Below are positions 26,974-35,729 of a DNA stretch of 64,000 bases, piece by piece. Position 1 is the first letter of the stretch; each line of letters begins with the position of its first letter. The DNA comes from Hymenobacter lapidiphilus. GTDB taxonomy: Bacteria; Bacteroidota; Bacteroidia; Cytophagales; Hymenobacteraceae. The position numbers and the translations under genes are program-made. The notes beneath the pieces were generated by a model, which made no database searches, was not told the DNA's origin, and saw only the letters and a list, made by a program, of their open reading frames with translations. Where the stretch lies: assembly GCF_013377885.1 (NCBI RefSeq), contig NZ_JABKAU010000007.1, positions 1 to 64,000 of the forward strand. Reading direction: 5' to 3'.

Positions 26974-29900
26974 TTAATTGCCAGTCTTGGCCGTATCGGC
27001 CGGGGCCTTGGGCTCGGTAGGCTTGGGCGTAGGTGCCGGTGTGGGGGCCGGCGTTGGTGCCGGGGCTGTCTTCGGCTTCCCGAACAGGCTGTTGAGGCCT
27101 TTTTTAGCCTGTTCGCGCAGTTTGGCTTCGGCTTCGAGGCGCCTCTTTTCCAGCTCCAGCTGGGCGCGGGCTTCCAATTCCTGGCGCTTCACGAGGGCTT
27201 CTTTTTTGAGGCTGTCCTGGGAAAGCAGCAGCTTGGCGGCTAAGCCGGCCTTGGAGTCGTCGAGCTTGCTTTGCACAATGCCGCTAACCAGCTCCTTGGC
27301 AATATCCTTGGCCTGGCCCTTCACGCTGCCGCTGCTCAGCTTCACCTGGGGGTTGGTGATGGTGCCGCCGATGGTGAGTCCCAGCGTCACGCGCTCGGTG
27401 CCCTTAAGGTTCGATACGCCCGTGAGGCGGGTGAGCTGGCTGCTGAGCGCGGTGCCCACCTGGCCCGTGGGCACATTGAGGGCCGCCACATACTCCAGCC
27501 CGCCACCGTCGATGTTGTTCGAGCCGCCCACCGTCATCTTAATCTGGCCTACGTCCAAGTCGAACGGCTTCACCACGAAGTTACCGTTGATGATTTCGGC
27601 GGCCACATCCTTGTTGGTTACCACAAAGTTCTTCAGCTCCTGCAGCTGCGTGAGGTTGCTGATTTTGGTGAGCACCGGCGAGCCGGTTACGGCAGCCCGC
27701 ACAATATCGAACACGCCTTTCCCGGTGAGGGTGCTGAAGCGGGGCATCATGTCGGGGCCCATTTCGCCGCTCACATTGAAGTTCGTTGAGAAGATGCCCT
27801 CCAGGTTGGCCGCCAGCGGCACCAGCTTCTTAATCGAGTTGAAGGCGGAAAAGGCCTGCTGAAAGTTCAGCTCCTTCACGTTCAGGCCGAAATCGAACTT
27901 GGGGTGTGCCAGGTTCTGGCTGCTGTACGAGCCATTGGTGGCGAAGCTGCCGCCAAGCGTGTTGAAGGTGAGGTTGCGCAGCGTAGCCACTTGGTTGCGC
28001 ACCGTCACGGTGCCTTTCACGTCGTTCAGCTTCAGGTTGTCGTACAGCACCTGGCCCGCGGTGGTGTTCATGGTCAGGTCGAATTCCTTCGGAATCTGCA
28101 GCACGCCGTCGGCCTTGGTAGTGGCGGCGGGGGCTTTGGTGGCGGCCGTGGCGCCGGCGGTGGGCTTGGCGCTTACCTCGTCCACCATCCACTCGTTCAG
28201 GTTAAAGCGGCGCGAGTTCACCGTCAGGTCGCCGCGTAACGGCTGGCCGGGCACGAACAGGTAGCCCAGGTAGTTGCTGATGGTGCCCGAGGCCGCCACA
28301 TCCGACGAGCCCACGAAGCCCTGCAGGTCGCGCAGCACAATCTGGTCGTTGTTGAACGTAGCGGTGGCTTGGCTCACCTTCATGCCCTGCGGAAAGTCGG
28401 GGCTTTTGTAGTCGATGTTGCGGGCATTCACGGTACCCGAAGCTACCACCGACTGGTAGCGGCCGGCTTCAATATCGGCCATGTTGCCCTTGGCGGCCAC
28501 GTTGCCGCTTAGGCGGCCGGCCACCGTCATGCCTTCGAGCGGGAATATTTTGGTGAGCTTGGTGAGGTCCACCGTGCCTTTTACATCGGTATCGAAGGCC
28601 AGCTTATCCACGCCCTGGGTGGCCACGCGGCCCTCCAGCGGCTCGCCATCGAGCAGCATCTTGAACTGCGGGATGTTGACTTTGGTATCGTTGAGCTGAC
28701 CGGTGGGGTTGGTCACGGTGCCGGTCAGGGTCAGGTTTTCAATCGGGGCCGGGAACTGCTTGCTCTTCACGTAGCCGTTGGTCAGGTTCATTTTGGCCTG
28801 AATCACCGGCATTTGGGTAGCCGAATACACGCCTTTGGCGGTGGCGTCCACGAAGAGCTTGCCGCGCAACAGCAAATCTTTCACCGGATACACCTTCATC
28901 ATTTCGGCCAGGTCTACGTTGGCTTTCACGCGACCGTCTACCTTCATCGGGGCCAGCCCATCGATAGCCACGTTGCCGTCAATCGGGTTCTTGCCCAGGT
29001 CCAGGTGAAACTGCTTCACGTTCACTTTCACGTTGTTGGTGAAGCCCGACGGGTTGTCCACCACCATATCTACGTTGATGTTGCGGGCGCGCTCGGGCAG
29101 GGACGGGTACTGGAAGCTGCCGTCCTTTATCTGCAGGTTCACGCCGTAGCCGGGCATCTGCAAATCGTTCTGCACACCCTTGTAATAGCCGTCAAACGCC
29201 ACCAGCCCGTCGGCCTTAATGTCCTTGAACTGCTCGGTATACGCGCCCGGCACCAGACTCAGGATGTTCTTGAAATCGGTTTCCAGCGCCTTAAACGTAA
29301 GGTCGTACACAATATCGGTGGCGTTGGGTAGGCCGATGGTACCCTGGAACGTGGCCGGAAAATCGTTCAGCTTCACCTTGTTATCTTTGAAGGTGAACAG
29401 CATCTTCTCCAGGTTCATGGCCATGGTCACATCAGCATCGAGCTGCTTATTGCTCACGTACTGCACACCGTCGTAGCTCAGCGAGGCCGACTGCGCCGTG
29501 GTCTGGCTCACCATATCAAAGATATTCTGCTCGAAGTCGCCCGAGCCGGTGTGCTCGATGCCGCGCAGCTCCATGCCAAACGGAATACTCCGGTCGTCGT
29601 AGCGCAGGCGGCCCTTGTTGATCTGCCAGCCCTTAATGGCCAGGCTCACGGCCGTGGTGTCCTGCCCCTTGGTAGCGGCAGCCGAGTCCGACACGAAAAT
29701 GTCCCAGTTGGCGCGGCCGCTTTTGAGCACCTTTATATTCAGGTCGGGCTCATCGAGGGTGATGTTCTTGATTTTGATCTGGTCGCCGCTGATAACGCTC
29801 ATCAGGTCCAGGCCGATGCGCGTCTGGGGCAGGTACGCCAGCGTGTCGCGGGCAAACGAGTCCTGCCCGATGATGCGCAGCTGGCTGATGCGCAGGGCCA

Positions 29901-30090
29901 GGTCGGGAAAGGTGCTCAGCAGCGTTACGTCAACATTGGCCGGGTCGTACTGCACCTCGGCCCGTACCCGCTGGGCGAGCTGCTTATCGAAGGCCGCTTT
30001 AATTTTATCTTTGAACAGCAGCGGGGCCAGGGCCAGGAAGGCCACGACTACCACCAGGAAAATCCCGAGGCCGATAAAAAACTTGCGCAT
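26974..30090 (-). CDS. AsmA-family envelope protein
   Basis: A 1038-residue AsmA-like protein. It has an N-terminal membrane anchor (FFIGLGIFLVVVVAFLALA), long repetitive beta sequence, and the AsmA C-terminal region (about 750-930) containing DVGQIKMTVGGSNNIDGGG. A coiled-coil-like charged tail (SLKKEALVKRQELEARAQLE) and a Pro/Ala/Thr-rich end (APTPAPTPAPTPKPTEPK) follow. AsmA proteins share the groove fold of TamB and are linked to lipid transport or outer-membrane homeostasis. The start is taken at the ATG directly before the membrane anchor; upstream in-frame sequence is not protein-like. Confidence 0.88.
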   Translation of the reverse strand: MRKFFIGLGIFLVVVVAFLALAPLLFKDKIKAAFDKQLAQRVRAEVQYDPANVDVTLLSTFPDLALRISQLRIIGQDSFARDTLAYLPQTRIGLDLMSVISGDQIKIKNITLDEPDLNIKVLKSGRANWDIFVSDSAAATKGQDTTAVSLAIKGWQINKGRLRYDDRSIPFGMELRGIEHTGSGDFEQNIFDMVSQTTAQSASLSYDGVQYVSNKQLDADVTMAMNLEKMLFTFKDNKVKLNDFPATFQGTIGLPNATDIVYDLTFKALETDFKNILSLVPGAYTEQFKDIKADGLVAFDGYYKGVQNDLQMPGYGVNLQIKDGSFQYPSLPERARNINVDMVVDNPSGFTNNVKVNVKQFHLDLGKNPIDGNVAIDGLAPMKVDGRVKANVDLAEMMKVYPVKDLLLRGKLFVDATAKGVYSATQMPVIQAKMNLTNGYVKSKQFPAPIENLTLTGTVTNPTGQLNDTKVNIPQFKMLLDGEPLEGRVATQGVDKLAFDTDVKGTVDLTKLTKIFPLEGMTVAGRLSGNVAAKGNMADIEAGRYQSVVASGTVNARNIDYKSPDFPQGMKVSQATATFNNDQIVLRDLQGFVGSSDVAASGTISNYLGYLFVPGQPLRGDLTVNSRRFNLNEWMVDEVSAKPTAGATAATKAPAATTKADGVLQIPKEFDLTMNTTAGQVLYDNLKLNDVKGTVTVRNQVATLRNLTFNTLGGSFATNGSYSSQNLAHPKFDFGLNVKELNFQQAFSAFNSIKKLVPLAANLEGIFSTNFNVSGEMGPDMMPRFSTLTGKGVFDIVRAAVTGSPVLTKISNLTQLQELKNFVVTNKDVAAEIINGNFVVKPFDLDVGQIKMTVGGSNNIDGGGLEYVAALNVPTGQVGTALSSQLTRLTGVSNLKGTERVTLGLTIGGTITNPQVKLSSGSVKGQAKDIAKELVSGIVQSKLDDSKAGLAAKLLLSQDSLKKEALVKRQELEARAQLELEKRRLEAEAKLREQAKKGLNSLFGKPKTAPAPTPAPTPAPTPKPTEPKAPADTAKTGN

Positions 30091-30167
30091 AGAATGAATG
30101 CTTAAAAGAGGTAAATTCCGGCAGCCGAACTGACTATCAGAACAATCAGTCCGGTTGCCGACCCAGG

Positions 30168-30175
30168 CAAAAGTA
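30168..30175 (-). promoter_or_regulatory. Candidate -7 box for the AsmA-family gene
   Basis: On the minus strand TACTTTTG matches TAnnTTTG exactly, about 78 bases upstream of the ATG. I do not see a well-spaced -33 element. Confidence 0.45.
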
Positions 30176-30389
30176 AGGAGAAACTCAACCGGACTACGGT
30201 TGTGGTAAACGCTGTACAGACGCACTATCTTGCCTCTCGTCATCGAACGACTTACCCGCCCGGTTTCCGTCAGCTACTATCAACTCCGGTGAGACGCCAG
30301 ACAGTGCGCCTCTATAGCCGCCAGCACTTTTACAGTTCTCTCAGGCCCCGGGTACCAAACCCACCCGCCCACTCGTTAGCAGCCCACGT

Positions 30390-31439
30390 ATGCGAAGCAC
30401 CAGCACGTCAGCAGCAGCAGAACCCAGAAGGCGGCGGCGGTGGCTGGCCGCTGCCGGGCTGCTGCTGGCCGGGCCCGCCGCGCAGGCCCAGGACCTGTAC
30501 TTCGCGCAGCCCTTCGCCAACCGCATGCAGCTCAACCCCGCCTACGCCGGCCTGCTCGATGATTATGGCGTAACGCTCAGCTACCGCAACCAGTTTCCTA
30601 CCCTGGCCGGCACCTTCCAGACCACCCAACTGGCCGCCGACTACCGCCTGCTCAACCAGCGCAGTGCCTTTGGCCTGCTCATAAACCAGGACCGTACGGG
30701 CAGCGTGGGCTACACCCGCCTGCAGGCAGGAGGCGTATATGCCTACCATGTGCGCCTCAACCGTCAGCTTAATCTCAGCGGCGGGGCCACGCTCAGCTAC
30801 GGCCGCCAGCGCGTCGGCTACAGCAACCTCGTTTTCGGCGACCAGCTCTCCGACGACGGCCAGGTGCGCAACCTGAGCCGGGAAGCGGCCGACTATGCGC
30901 CCGTCAACTACCTCACGGCCGGGGTGGGCGGGCTGCTGTTCGGGCCGCAGTTCTGGCTGGGCGTGGCGGCCCATCACCTCAACCAGCCCAGCCTGGGCTT
31001 CGCCGGTCAGGCCGCGCTGCCCATGCGCCTGAATGTGCAGGGCGGCTACAAATTCTACTTCGCCCAGGTGAACACCGTGCGCGAGCAGCGCGAAGTCAGC
31101 CTTAGCCCCACGGCCGGTTACACCCGCCAGGGCAACTCCGAGCGCACCGACCTTGGATTGTACTTTACCACGACTCCACTAACACTCGGGGCGGTGTACC
31201 GGGGGCTGCCGCTACCCGGTGCCCCCCGGCCCCAGCAGGTACTTACGGCCGTGGCTGGCATCAGCGCGGGCACTTTTCGGCTTGGTTATAGCTACGATGT
31301 CAGTCTCAGCCAGTTCAGCGCCGATTTAGGCGGGGCGCACGAGCTTTCGCTCACGCTCCGCGAGTTCGATGCGCTGGAAGCAGCCTGGCGCCGACTAAAG
31401 CGACGTAATTACCCGAAAATTCCTTGCCCGGCTTTTTAA
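30390..31439 (+). CDS. PorP/SprF family type IX secretion membrane protein
   Basis: A 349-residue PorP/SprF protein, an outer-membrane beta-barrel family tied to T9SS function and to surface attachment of secreted proteins. Visible features are a long basic N-region and signal ending AAQAQ, the family opening YFAQPFANRMQLNPAYAGL, and regularly spaced beta strands such as FGLLINQDRTGSVGYTRL and GGATLSYGRQRVGYSNLVFG. It lies 68 bases upstream of gldJ on the same strand, consistent with a motility and secretion unit. Which of the several PorP-type paralogues this is cannot be settled. Confidence 0.92.
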   Translation: MRSTSTSAAAEPRRRRRWLAAAGLLLAGPAAQAQDLYFAQPFANRMQLNPAYAGLLDDYGVTLSYRNQFPTLAGTFQTTQLAADYRLLNQRSAFGLLINQDRTGSVGYTRLQAGGVYAYHVRLNRQLNLSGGATLSYGRQRVGYSNLVFGDQLSDDGQVRNLSREAADYAPVNYLTAGVGGLLFGPQFWLGVAAHHLNQPSLGFAGQAALPMRLNVQGGYKFYFAQVNTVREQREVSLSPTAGYTRQGNSERTDLGLYFTTTPLTLGAVYRGLPLPGAPRPQQVLTAVAGISAGTFRLGYSYDVSLSQFSADLGGAHELSLTLREFDALEAAWRRLKRRNYPKIPCPAF

Positions 31440-31507
31440 AATGTTGTATTATTGCACCCGACTTGCCTCGGCTAAATGCTTTCTTAACAGGTAGTTTCAA
31501 CTTGATC

Positions 31508-32761
31508 ATGAATATTTCCAAGTACCTGGGCCTGGCCCTTGTCGGAGCCTGCACCCTGACTGCCTGTAACAAGGGCGGACGCTCGGCTACCAACCCCGGC
31601 AAATACAGCTCGACCACGGGCATCGAGTACAACACCGATGAGGGCATGAAGGTGTCTGATTATCAGGGCATCCCCGAAGGTCCGGGTTTGGTGTTTATCG
31701 AAGGCGGCCGTACGGTTCTGGGTTCGGCCGAAGAGGACGTGGCCATGAGCCACGACAACCTGGAGCGCACCGTTACGCTGGCCTCCTTCTACATGGATGA
31801 GGTGGAAGTAGCCAACATCCACTGGCTCGAATACCTGCACTACGTGCGCAAGGACTCGGCCGAGGAGTTCTATATGTCGGCCCTGCCCGACACCACCGTG
31901 TGGGCCCGCGAGCTGTCGTTCAACGACCCCTACGTAGATTACTACCTGCGTTACCCCGGCTTCCGCTACTTCCCGGTAGTGGGCGTAAGCTGGCTGCAGG
32001 CCAACGACTTCTGCACCTGGCGTACGGCCAAGGTAAACGAGCGGCTGGCCAGCGACGCATCTGAGGATGGCGGCGGCTCCCGTAAGGGTGGTCTGTTCGG
32101 CCGTAAGAAAAACAAGGGCGGCGACGCCGCTGAAGGCACTTCTGAGGATGGCGGCGTGAAAATCGCCATCGAAAACGGCAACACGCTACCCAACTACCGC
32201 CTGCCCACCGAGGCAGAGTGGGAGTACGCGGCGCAGGCCCTCATCGGCACCCAGGAAACCGGCAACGAAAACCAGGAAAACAAGCGCATTTACCCTTGGG
32301 ATGGCCGTCAGGTACGGAACCCCTACGGTAAGAACCAGGGTCAGTTCCTCGCCAACTTCAAGCGTGGCCGCGGCGACTACGCCGGTATTGCCGGCTCGCT
32401 CAACGATGGCGCCATGATTACCGAGCAGGTATTCTCGTACCCACCCAACGACTACGGCCTCTACAACATGGCCGGCAACGTGAACGAGTGGGTGCAGGAC
32501 ATCTACCGTCCCCTTTCCTACGAGGACGTGGAGGATTTGAACCCCTTCCGCCGCAACGGCTACCTCGACCCCTCCGAGAAGTACGACAAAAAGGGTTACC
32601 AGTCGCTCATCGACGACCATGTGCGCGTGTACAAAGGCGGCTCGTGGCGCGATGTAGCCTACTGGCTCTCGCCCGGCACCCGTCGCTTCATGGCCGAAGA
32701 CTCAGCTACGGCCACCATCGGCTTCCGCTGCGCCATGATCAACGCCGGCTCGAACAAATAA
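31508..32761 (+). CDS. gldJ: Gliding motility lipoprotein GldJ
   Basis: GldJ is an outer-membrane lipoprotein with a sulfatase-modifying-factor (FGE-like) fold, required for gliding and T9SS function. The 417-residue protein has a lipobox (TLTAC, C20), the FGE-fold segments FYMDEVEVANIHWLEYLHYV and FPVVGVSWLQANDFCTWRT, and YRLPTEAEWEYAAQALIG. The tail includes VRVYKGGSWRDVAYWLSPGT and IGFRCAM. The segments GDYAGIAGSLNDGA and YPWDG fit GldJ better than its relative GldK, and no gldL-N follows. An insertion of about 35 residues (GGSRKGGLFGRKKNKGGDAA region) is low-complexity and positively charged. FGE catalytic activity is not expected. Confidence 0.9.
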   Translation: MNISKYLGLALVGACTLTACNKGGRSATNPGKYSSTTGIEYNTDEGMKVSDYQGIPEGPGLVFIEGGRTVLGSAEEDVAMSHDNLERTVTLASFYMDEVEVANIHWLEYLHYVRKDSAEEFYMSALPDTTVWARELSFNDPYVDYYLRYPGFRYFPVVGVSWLQANDFCTWRTAKVNERLASDASEDGGGSRKGGLFGRKKNKGGDAAEGTSEDGGVKIAIENGNTLPNYRLPTEAEWEYAAQALIGTQETGNENQENKRIYPWDGRQVRNPYGKNQGQFLANFKRGRGDYAGIAGSLNDGAMITEQVFSYPPNDYGLYNMAGNVNEWVQDIYRPLSYEDVEDLNPFRRNGYLDPSEKYDKKGYQSLIDDHVRVYKGGSWRDVAYWLSPGTRRFMAEDSATATIGFRCAMINAGSNK

Positions 32762-32828
32762 CATCACAGATGCTGCAGATGACGAAGATTCGTTCTGACG
32801 CAGCAACATGTAAGACACTCCAACTACT

Positions 32829-32860
32829 AAAACAGCCACTCCATACGGGGTGGCTGTTTT
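32829..32860 (+). terminator. Intrinsic terminator after gldJ
   Basis: AAAACAGCCACTCC pairs with GGGTGGCTGTTTT; the T-run lies within the stem's 3' end. Confidence 0.85.
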
Positions 32861-32987
32861 GCTGATTAAGCAGACCGTCATTCAGCGCGAATCGATAATA
32901 CCCGTAACTCAAGCCGCCGCCGCCAGAAAAACCATCTGCCGTAAAAACGAATCCGCGTCATCTGCAGCATCCGCAACATCTGTGATT

Positions 32988-33686
32988 CTAGGCCACGGCG
33001 ATGGTGGCTACACTGACTTCGCGCGCCCCGGCGGCGAGGAGTACGGCGCAGCAGGCTTCGAGTGTGGCCCCGGTTGTCAGCACGTCATCGACTATCAGCA
33101 CGTGCTGGCCAGCCACCAGCTCGAAGCGGGCGGCCTCGAACACGGTAGCTACGTTATGCCAGCGCTGCAGGCGGTTTTTGCGGGTCTGCGATTCGGTGGC
33201 GGCGGTGCGGCGCAGGGCCTCCGGGTGCCAGGGGCAGCCGAGAGCCGTGGCCAGGCCTTCGGCGAAACTATCGGCCTGGTTGTAGCCGCGGCGGGCCAGC
33301 TTGCGCGGGTGCAGCGGCACGGGCACCACCAGCCCGAAAGTATCGGCGTAGCCCGCCCCGACCAGCTCCTGACCGAAGTGGCGGCCCAGCACCCTGCCCA
33401 CCTGCTGCTGGTTGCGGTATTTCAGCTCGTGCAGCAGATGCTGCACCCGCCCGTGCTTCTGAAACGTGAGGTAGCCCAGCACATGCGTAACCGGCAGCTT
33501 CCCCCAGAACCGACGGGCCAGCGGGTTATCGGCCGGGGGCAGGCGGTGGTAGTCGGTGTAGGGCAGCTGGGCGCGGCAGTCGGTGCACAGGTCGTCCTCG
33601 CCGCGGGCCAGCGGCTCCTGGCAGGCCAGGCACACCCGCGGGAACAGTAGGCTCACGAAATCGGACAGCACGACGGGCAGCGGCAT
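32988..33686 (-). CDS. comF: ComF-family phosphoribosyltransferase-like protein
   Basis: A 232-residue ComF/GntX family protein, linked in other bacteria to DNA uptake, although many members have no proven role. An N-terminal zinc-ribbon is seen as C19-x2-C22 and C34-x2-C37 (VCLACQEP, DLCTDCRAQ). The phosphoribosyltransferase domain shows PVPLHPRKLARRGYNQAD and the PRPP-binding loop VLIVDDVLTTGAT at residues 196-208. It stands alone between gldJ and the AhpD-like gene and is transcribed the other way from both. Confidence 0.93.
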   Translation of the reverse strand: MPLPVVLSDFVSLLFPRVCLACQEPLARGEDDLCTDCRAQLPYTDYHRLPPADNPLARRFWGKLPVTHVLGYLTFQKHGRVQHLLHELKYRNQQQVGRVLGRHFGQELVGAGYADTFGLVVPVPLHPRKLARRGYNQADSFAEGLATALGCPWHPEALRRTAATESQTRKNRLQRWHNVATVFEAARFELVAGQHVLIVDDVLTTGATLEACCAVLLAAGAREVSVATIAVA

Positions 33687-33874
33687 GGCGGTGGGGCAGC
33701 GGGTGGGCTTGGGGAAACTTCTGCCTAATTTTAGCGCTTAATGCTGAAACTTCCACGGTCTTATTTTTTCGGAGCGTTGGTTAAGCATCTGCCTGACTGC
33801 AGACTATAGTCCAACCTGCCAGCAGCGCAGAGTCATCAGCCTACCGGCCCATTCATTCATCAGTCCATCAACCC

Positions 33875-34252
33875 ATGAGTATCGTCACCGAATTCAACGA
33901 TTACCGCCAGCGCATGAATGAGAAAATCATGGCGGCCGATAACAAGGTCATCAAGCGGTTTTTCAACCTCGACACCAACACCTATCAACAGGGCGCGCTC
34001 GACGTAAAAACCAAGGAGCTATTGGGCCTGGCTTGCTCCATGGTGCTGCGCTGCGACGACTGCATCAAGTACCACCTCGGCAAGTGCTACGAGGAGAAGG
34101 TGAGCGAGGAGGAAATCTACGAGCTGTTCGCCATTGCCAACCTCATCGGGGGCAGCATCGTGATTCCGCACTTCCGGCGGGCCGTGGAGTACTGGGAGGC
34201 CCTGAAGGAAGAGACGGTAACCCCGCCGCCCGTTCATCCGCACGCCGTTTAA
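33875..34252 (+). CDS. AhpD-like carboxymuconolactone decarboxylase family protein
   Basis: A 125-residue all-helical protein of the CMD/AhpD family, with the redox motif LRCDDCIKYHLGKC (C60, C63, H67). This is the AhpD-type CxxC-x3-H arrangement, suggesting peroxidase or disulfide chemistry rather than lactone decarboxylation. No AhpC lies nearby. It is followed after two bases by a second gene, so the two are surely cotranscribed. Confidence 0.92.
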   Translation: MSIVTEFNDYRQRMNEKIMAADNKVIKRFFNLDTNTYQQGALDVKTKELLGLACSMVLRCDDCIKYHLGKCYEEKVSEEEIYELFAIANLIGGSIVIPHFRRAVEYWEALKEETVTPPPVHPHAV

Positions 34253-34254
34253 GT

Positions 34255-34617
34255 ATGCTCGATCCTCAGGAAACCGAAGCCCAGTTCGAGCACCGCTGGT
34301 GGGAGCTGATGACGGAGATGAAGACCCGCTTCGGCAAAAAACCCGACATGAATGCCCTGCTGCTGCTCATTGGTGTGCAGGAGCTGGGCCAGGGTGCGGG
34401 GCCTTTCACGAAGGAGCAGAAGCAGGACCTGATGCACATTGCCACCTGCCGGCTGTTCAGCATTTCGGGCTACTACGAGCGCGAAAACGTGGATGAAGAG
34501 GGCTGGCCCCACTACCGGCTGCTGCAGGCGCTACCCTTCTCCAACTTAAAGGAGCAGGAGCGCATGCTGAAATGGCACGTGCTGGAATACTTCGACGAGC
34601 AGAATCAGGAGGAATAA
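34255..34617 (+). CDS. Conserved hypothetical protein, partner of the AhpD-like gene
   Basis: This 120-residue, acidic, soluble protein opens MLDPQETEAQFEHRWWELM and contains FGKKPDMNALLLLIGVQELG and GWPHYRLLQALPFSNLKEQE. I do not recognise a named domain. The ATG sits two bases after the preceding stop, so translation is probably coupled. A helper or partner of the redox protein is a guess from position alone. Confidence 0.8.
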   Translation: MLDPQETEAQFEHRWWELMTEMKTRFGKKPDMNALLLLIGVQELGQGAGPFTKEQKQDLMHIATCRLFSISGYYERENVDEEGWPHYRLLQALPFSNLKEQERMLKWHVLEYFDEQNQEE

Positions 34618-34631
34618 AGAAGTAAAAAGTA

Positions 34632-34764
34632 GTCATGCTGAGCTTGCCAAAGCATCTCGCGTGCAATGGCAACTGTCATGCTGAGCGCAGTCGAAGCATC
34701 TCTACCACAATGGCATATGTGATTACTACTGCGGTAGATATGCTTCGGCTGCGCTCAGCATCAC
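34632..34764. repeat. Family B repeats: half copy plus full copy B3
   Basis: A solitary left arm (GTCATGCTGAGCTTGCCAAA, from 34632) is followed by a full hairpin at 34675-34764 with arms GTCATGCTGAGCGCAGTCG... and complement. The right arm carries a CATCAC end instead of CATGAC. Confidence 0.85.
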
Positions 34765-34792
34765 GTTCTTTTTGCTCCGGAAAACCCATCAG

Positions 34793-35569
34793 ATGAACAT
34801 CATTTCTTACAATCTCAATGGCCTGCGCTCGGCCGTGAGCAAGGGCCTGGCCGACTGGGTGGCCACAGCCCGGCCCGACGTGCTGTGCGTGCAGGAAATA
34901 AAGGCCGGCCGCGAGCCGCTCGACGTAACGCCGCTCACCGATCTGGGCTACCACGCCTACCTGCACCCGGCCCGGAAGCCCGGCTACAGCGGCGTGGCCA
35001 TTTTCTCCAAGGAAAAGCCGCTGGCTGTAACCGAGGGCTGCGGGCAGGAGCTTTACGATACCGAAGGCCGGGTACTGCGGCTCGATTTTGAGCACTGCGC
35101 GGTGCTGAACACCTACATGCCCTCGGGCACCAGTGGGCCCGAGCGGCAGGCATTCAAGGTGGAGTGGTTACACTTTTTCCGACGCTACGTGGCCGGACTG
35201 CAAGCGGCCGGGGTGCCGCCGCTCGTTATTGCCGGCGACTTCAACTGCTGCCAGCGCGAGCTGGATCTGCACAACCCCAAGGCCAACCAGAAAAGCCCCG
35301 GCTTCACGCCCGAAGAGCGGCAGTGGTTCCAGGATTTTCTGGCCGACGGCTTCACCGACTCGTTCCGTCACCATCACGGCGACGCGCCGCAGCGCTACTC
35401 CTGGTGGAGCTACCGCGCCGGCTCGCGCGCCCGTAATGTCGGCTGGCGCCTCGACCACCTATTGGTCGACAACCGCCTCGTGCCCCATATCCGCCACGCC
35501 GACCTGCTACCCGACGTCATCCACTCCGACCATTGCCCGGCTTCTTTAACGCTGAGTAGCTGGCAGTAA
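34793..35569 (+). CDS. xth: Exodeoxyribonuclease III
   Basis: This is an ExoIII/APE-type endonuclease-exonuclease-phosphatase enzyme that cuts DNA at abasic sites and trims 3' ends during base-excision repair. The 258-residue protein shows MNIISYNLNGLRSA, VLCVQEIKAG (E35), NTYMPSG, VIAGDFNCCQRELDL, WRLDHLLVDNRL, and the closing HSDHCPASLTL with the catalytic histidine. All residues expected for metal and phosphate binding appear intact. The chosen ATG gives the canonical family start. Confidence 0.95.
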   Translation: MNIISYNLNGLRSAVSKGLADWVATARPDVLCVQEIKAGREPLDVTPLTDLGYHAYLHPARKPGYSGVAIFSKEKPLAVTEGCGQELYDTEGRVLRLDFEHCAVLNTYMPSGTSGPERQAFKVEWLHFFRRYVAGLQAAGVPPLVIAGDFNCCQRELDLHNPKANQKSPGFTPEERQWFQDFLADGFTDSFRHHHGDAPQRYSWWSYRAGSRARNVGWRLDHLLVDNRLVPHIRHADLLPDVIHSDHCPASLTLSSWQ

Positions 35570-35574
35570 GAATT

Positions 35575-35719
35575 CAGGTCACGCAGCACGATGTAGGGGC
35601 GGGGCTTGCCCCCGCCCGCCATTGAACGGAGCGCTTGAGGCACCAGTACGGCCGTCCAGCGACACCGCTCAACGGCGGGCGGGGGCAAGCCCCGCCCCTA
35701 TATCGTGCTGCGTGACCTG
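35575..35719. repeat. Family A inverted repeat, copy A4
   Basis: The central core TAGGGGCGGGGCTTGCCCCC is shared with the other copies. Outside it a private 18-base arm, CAGGTCACGCAGCACGAT, pairs with ATCGTGCTGCGTGACCTG. It lies between convergent genes. Confidence 0.93.
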
Positions 35720-35729
35720 GATGCTTTCC

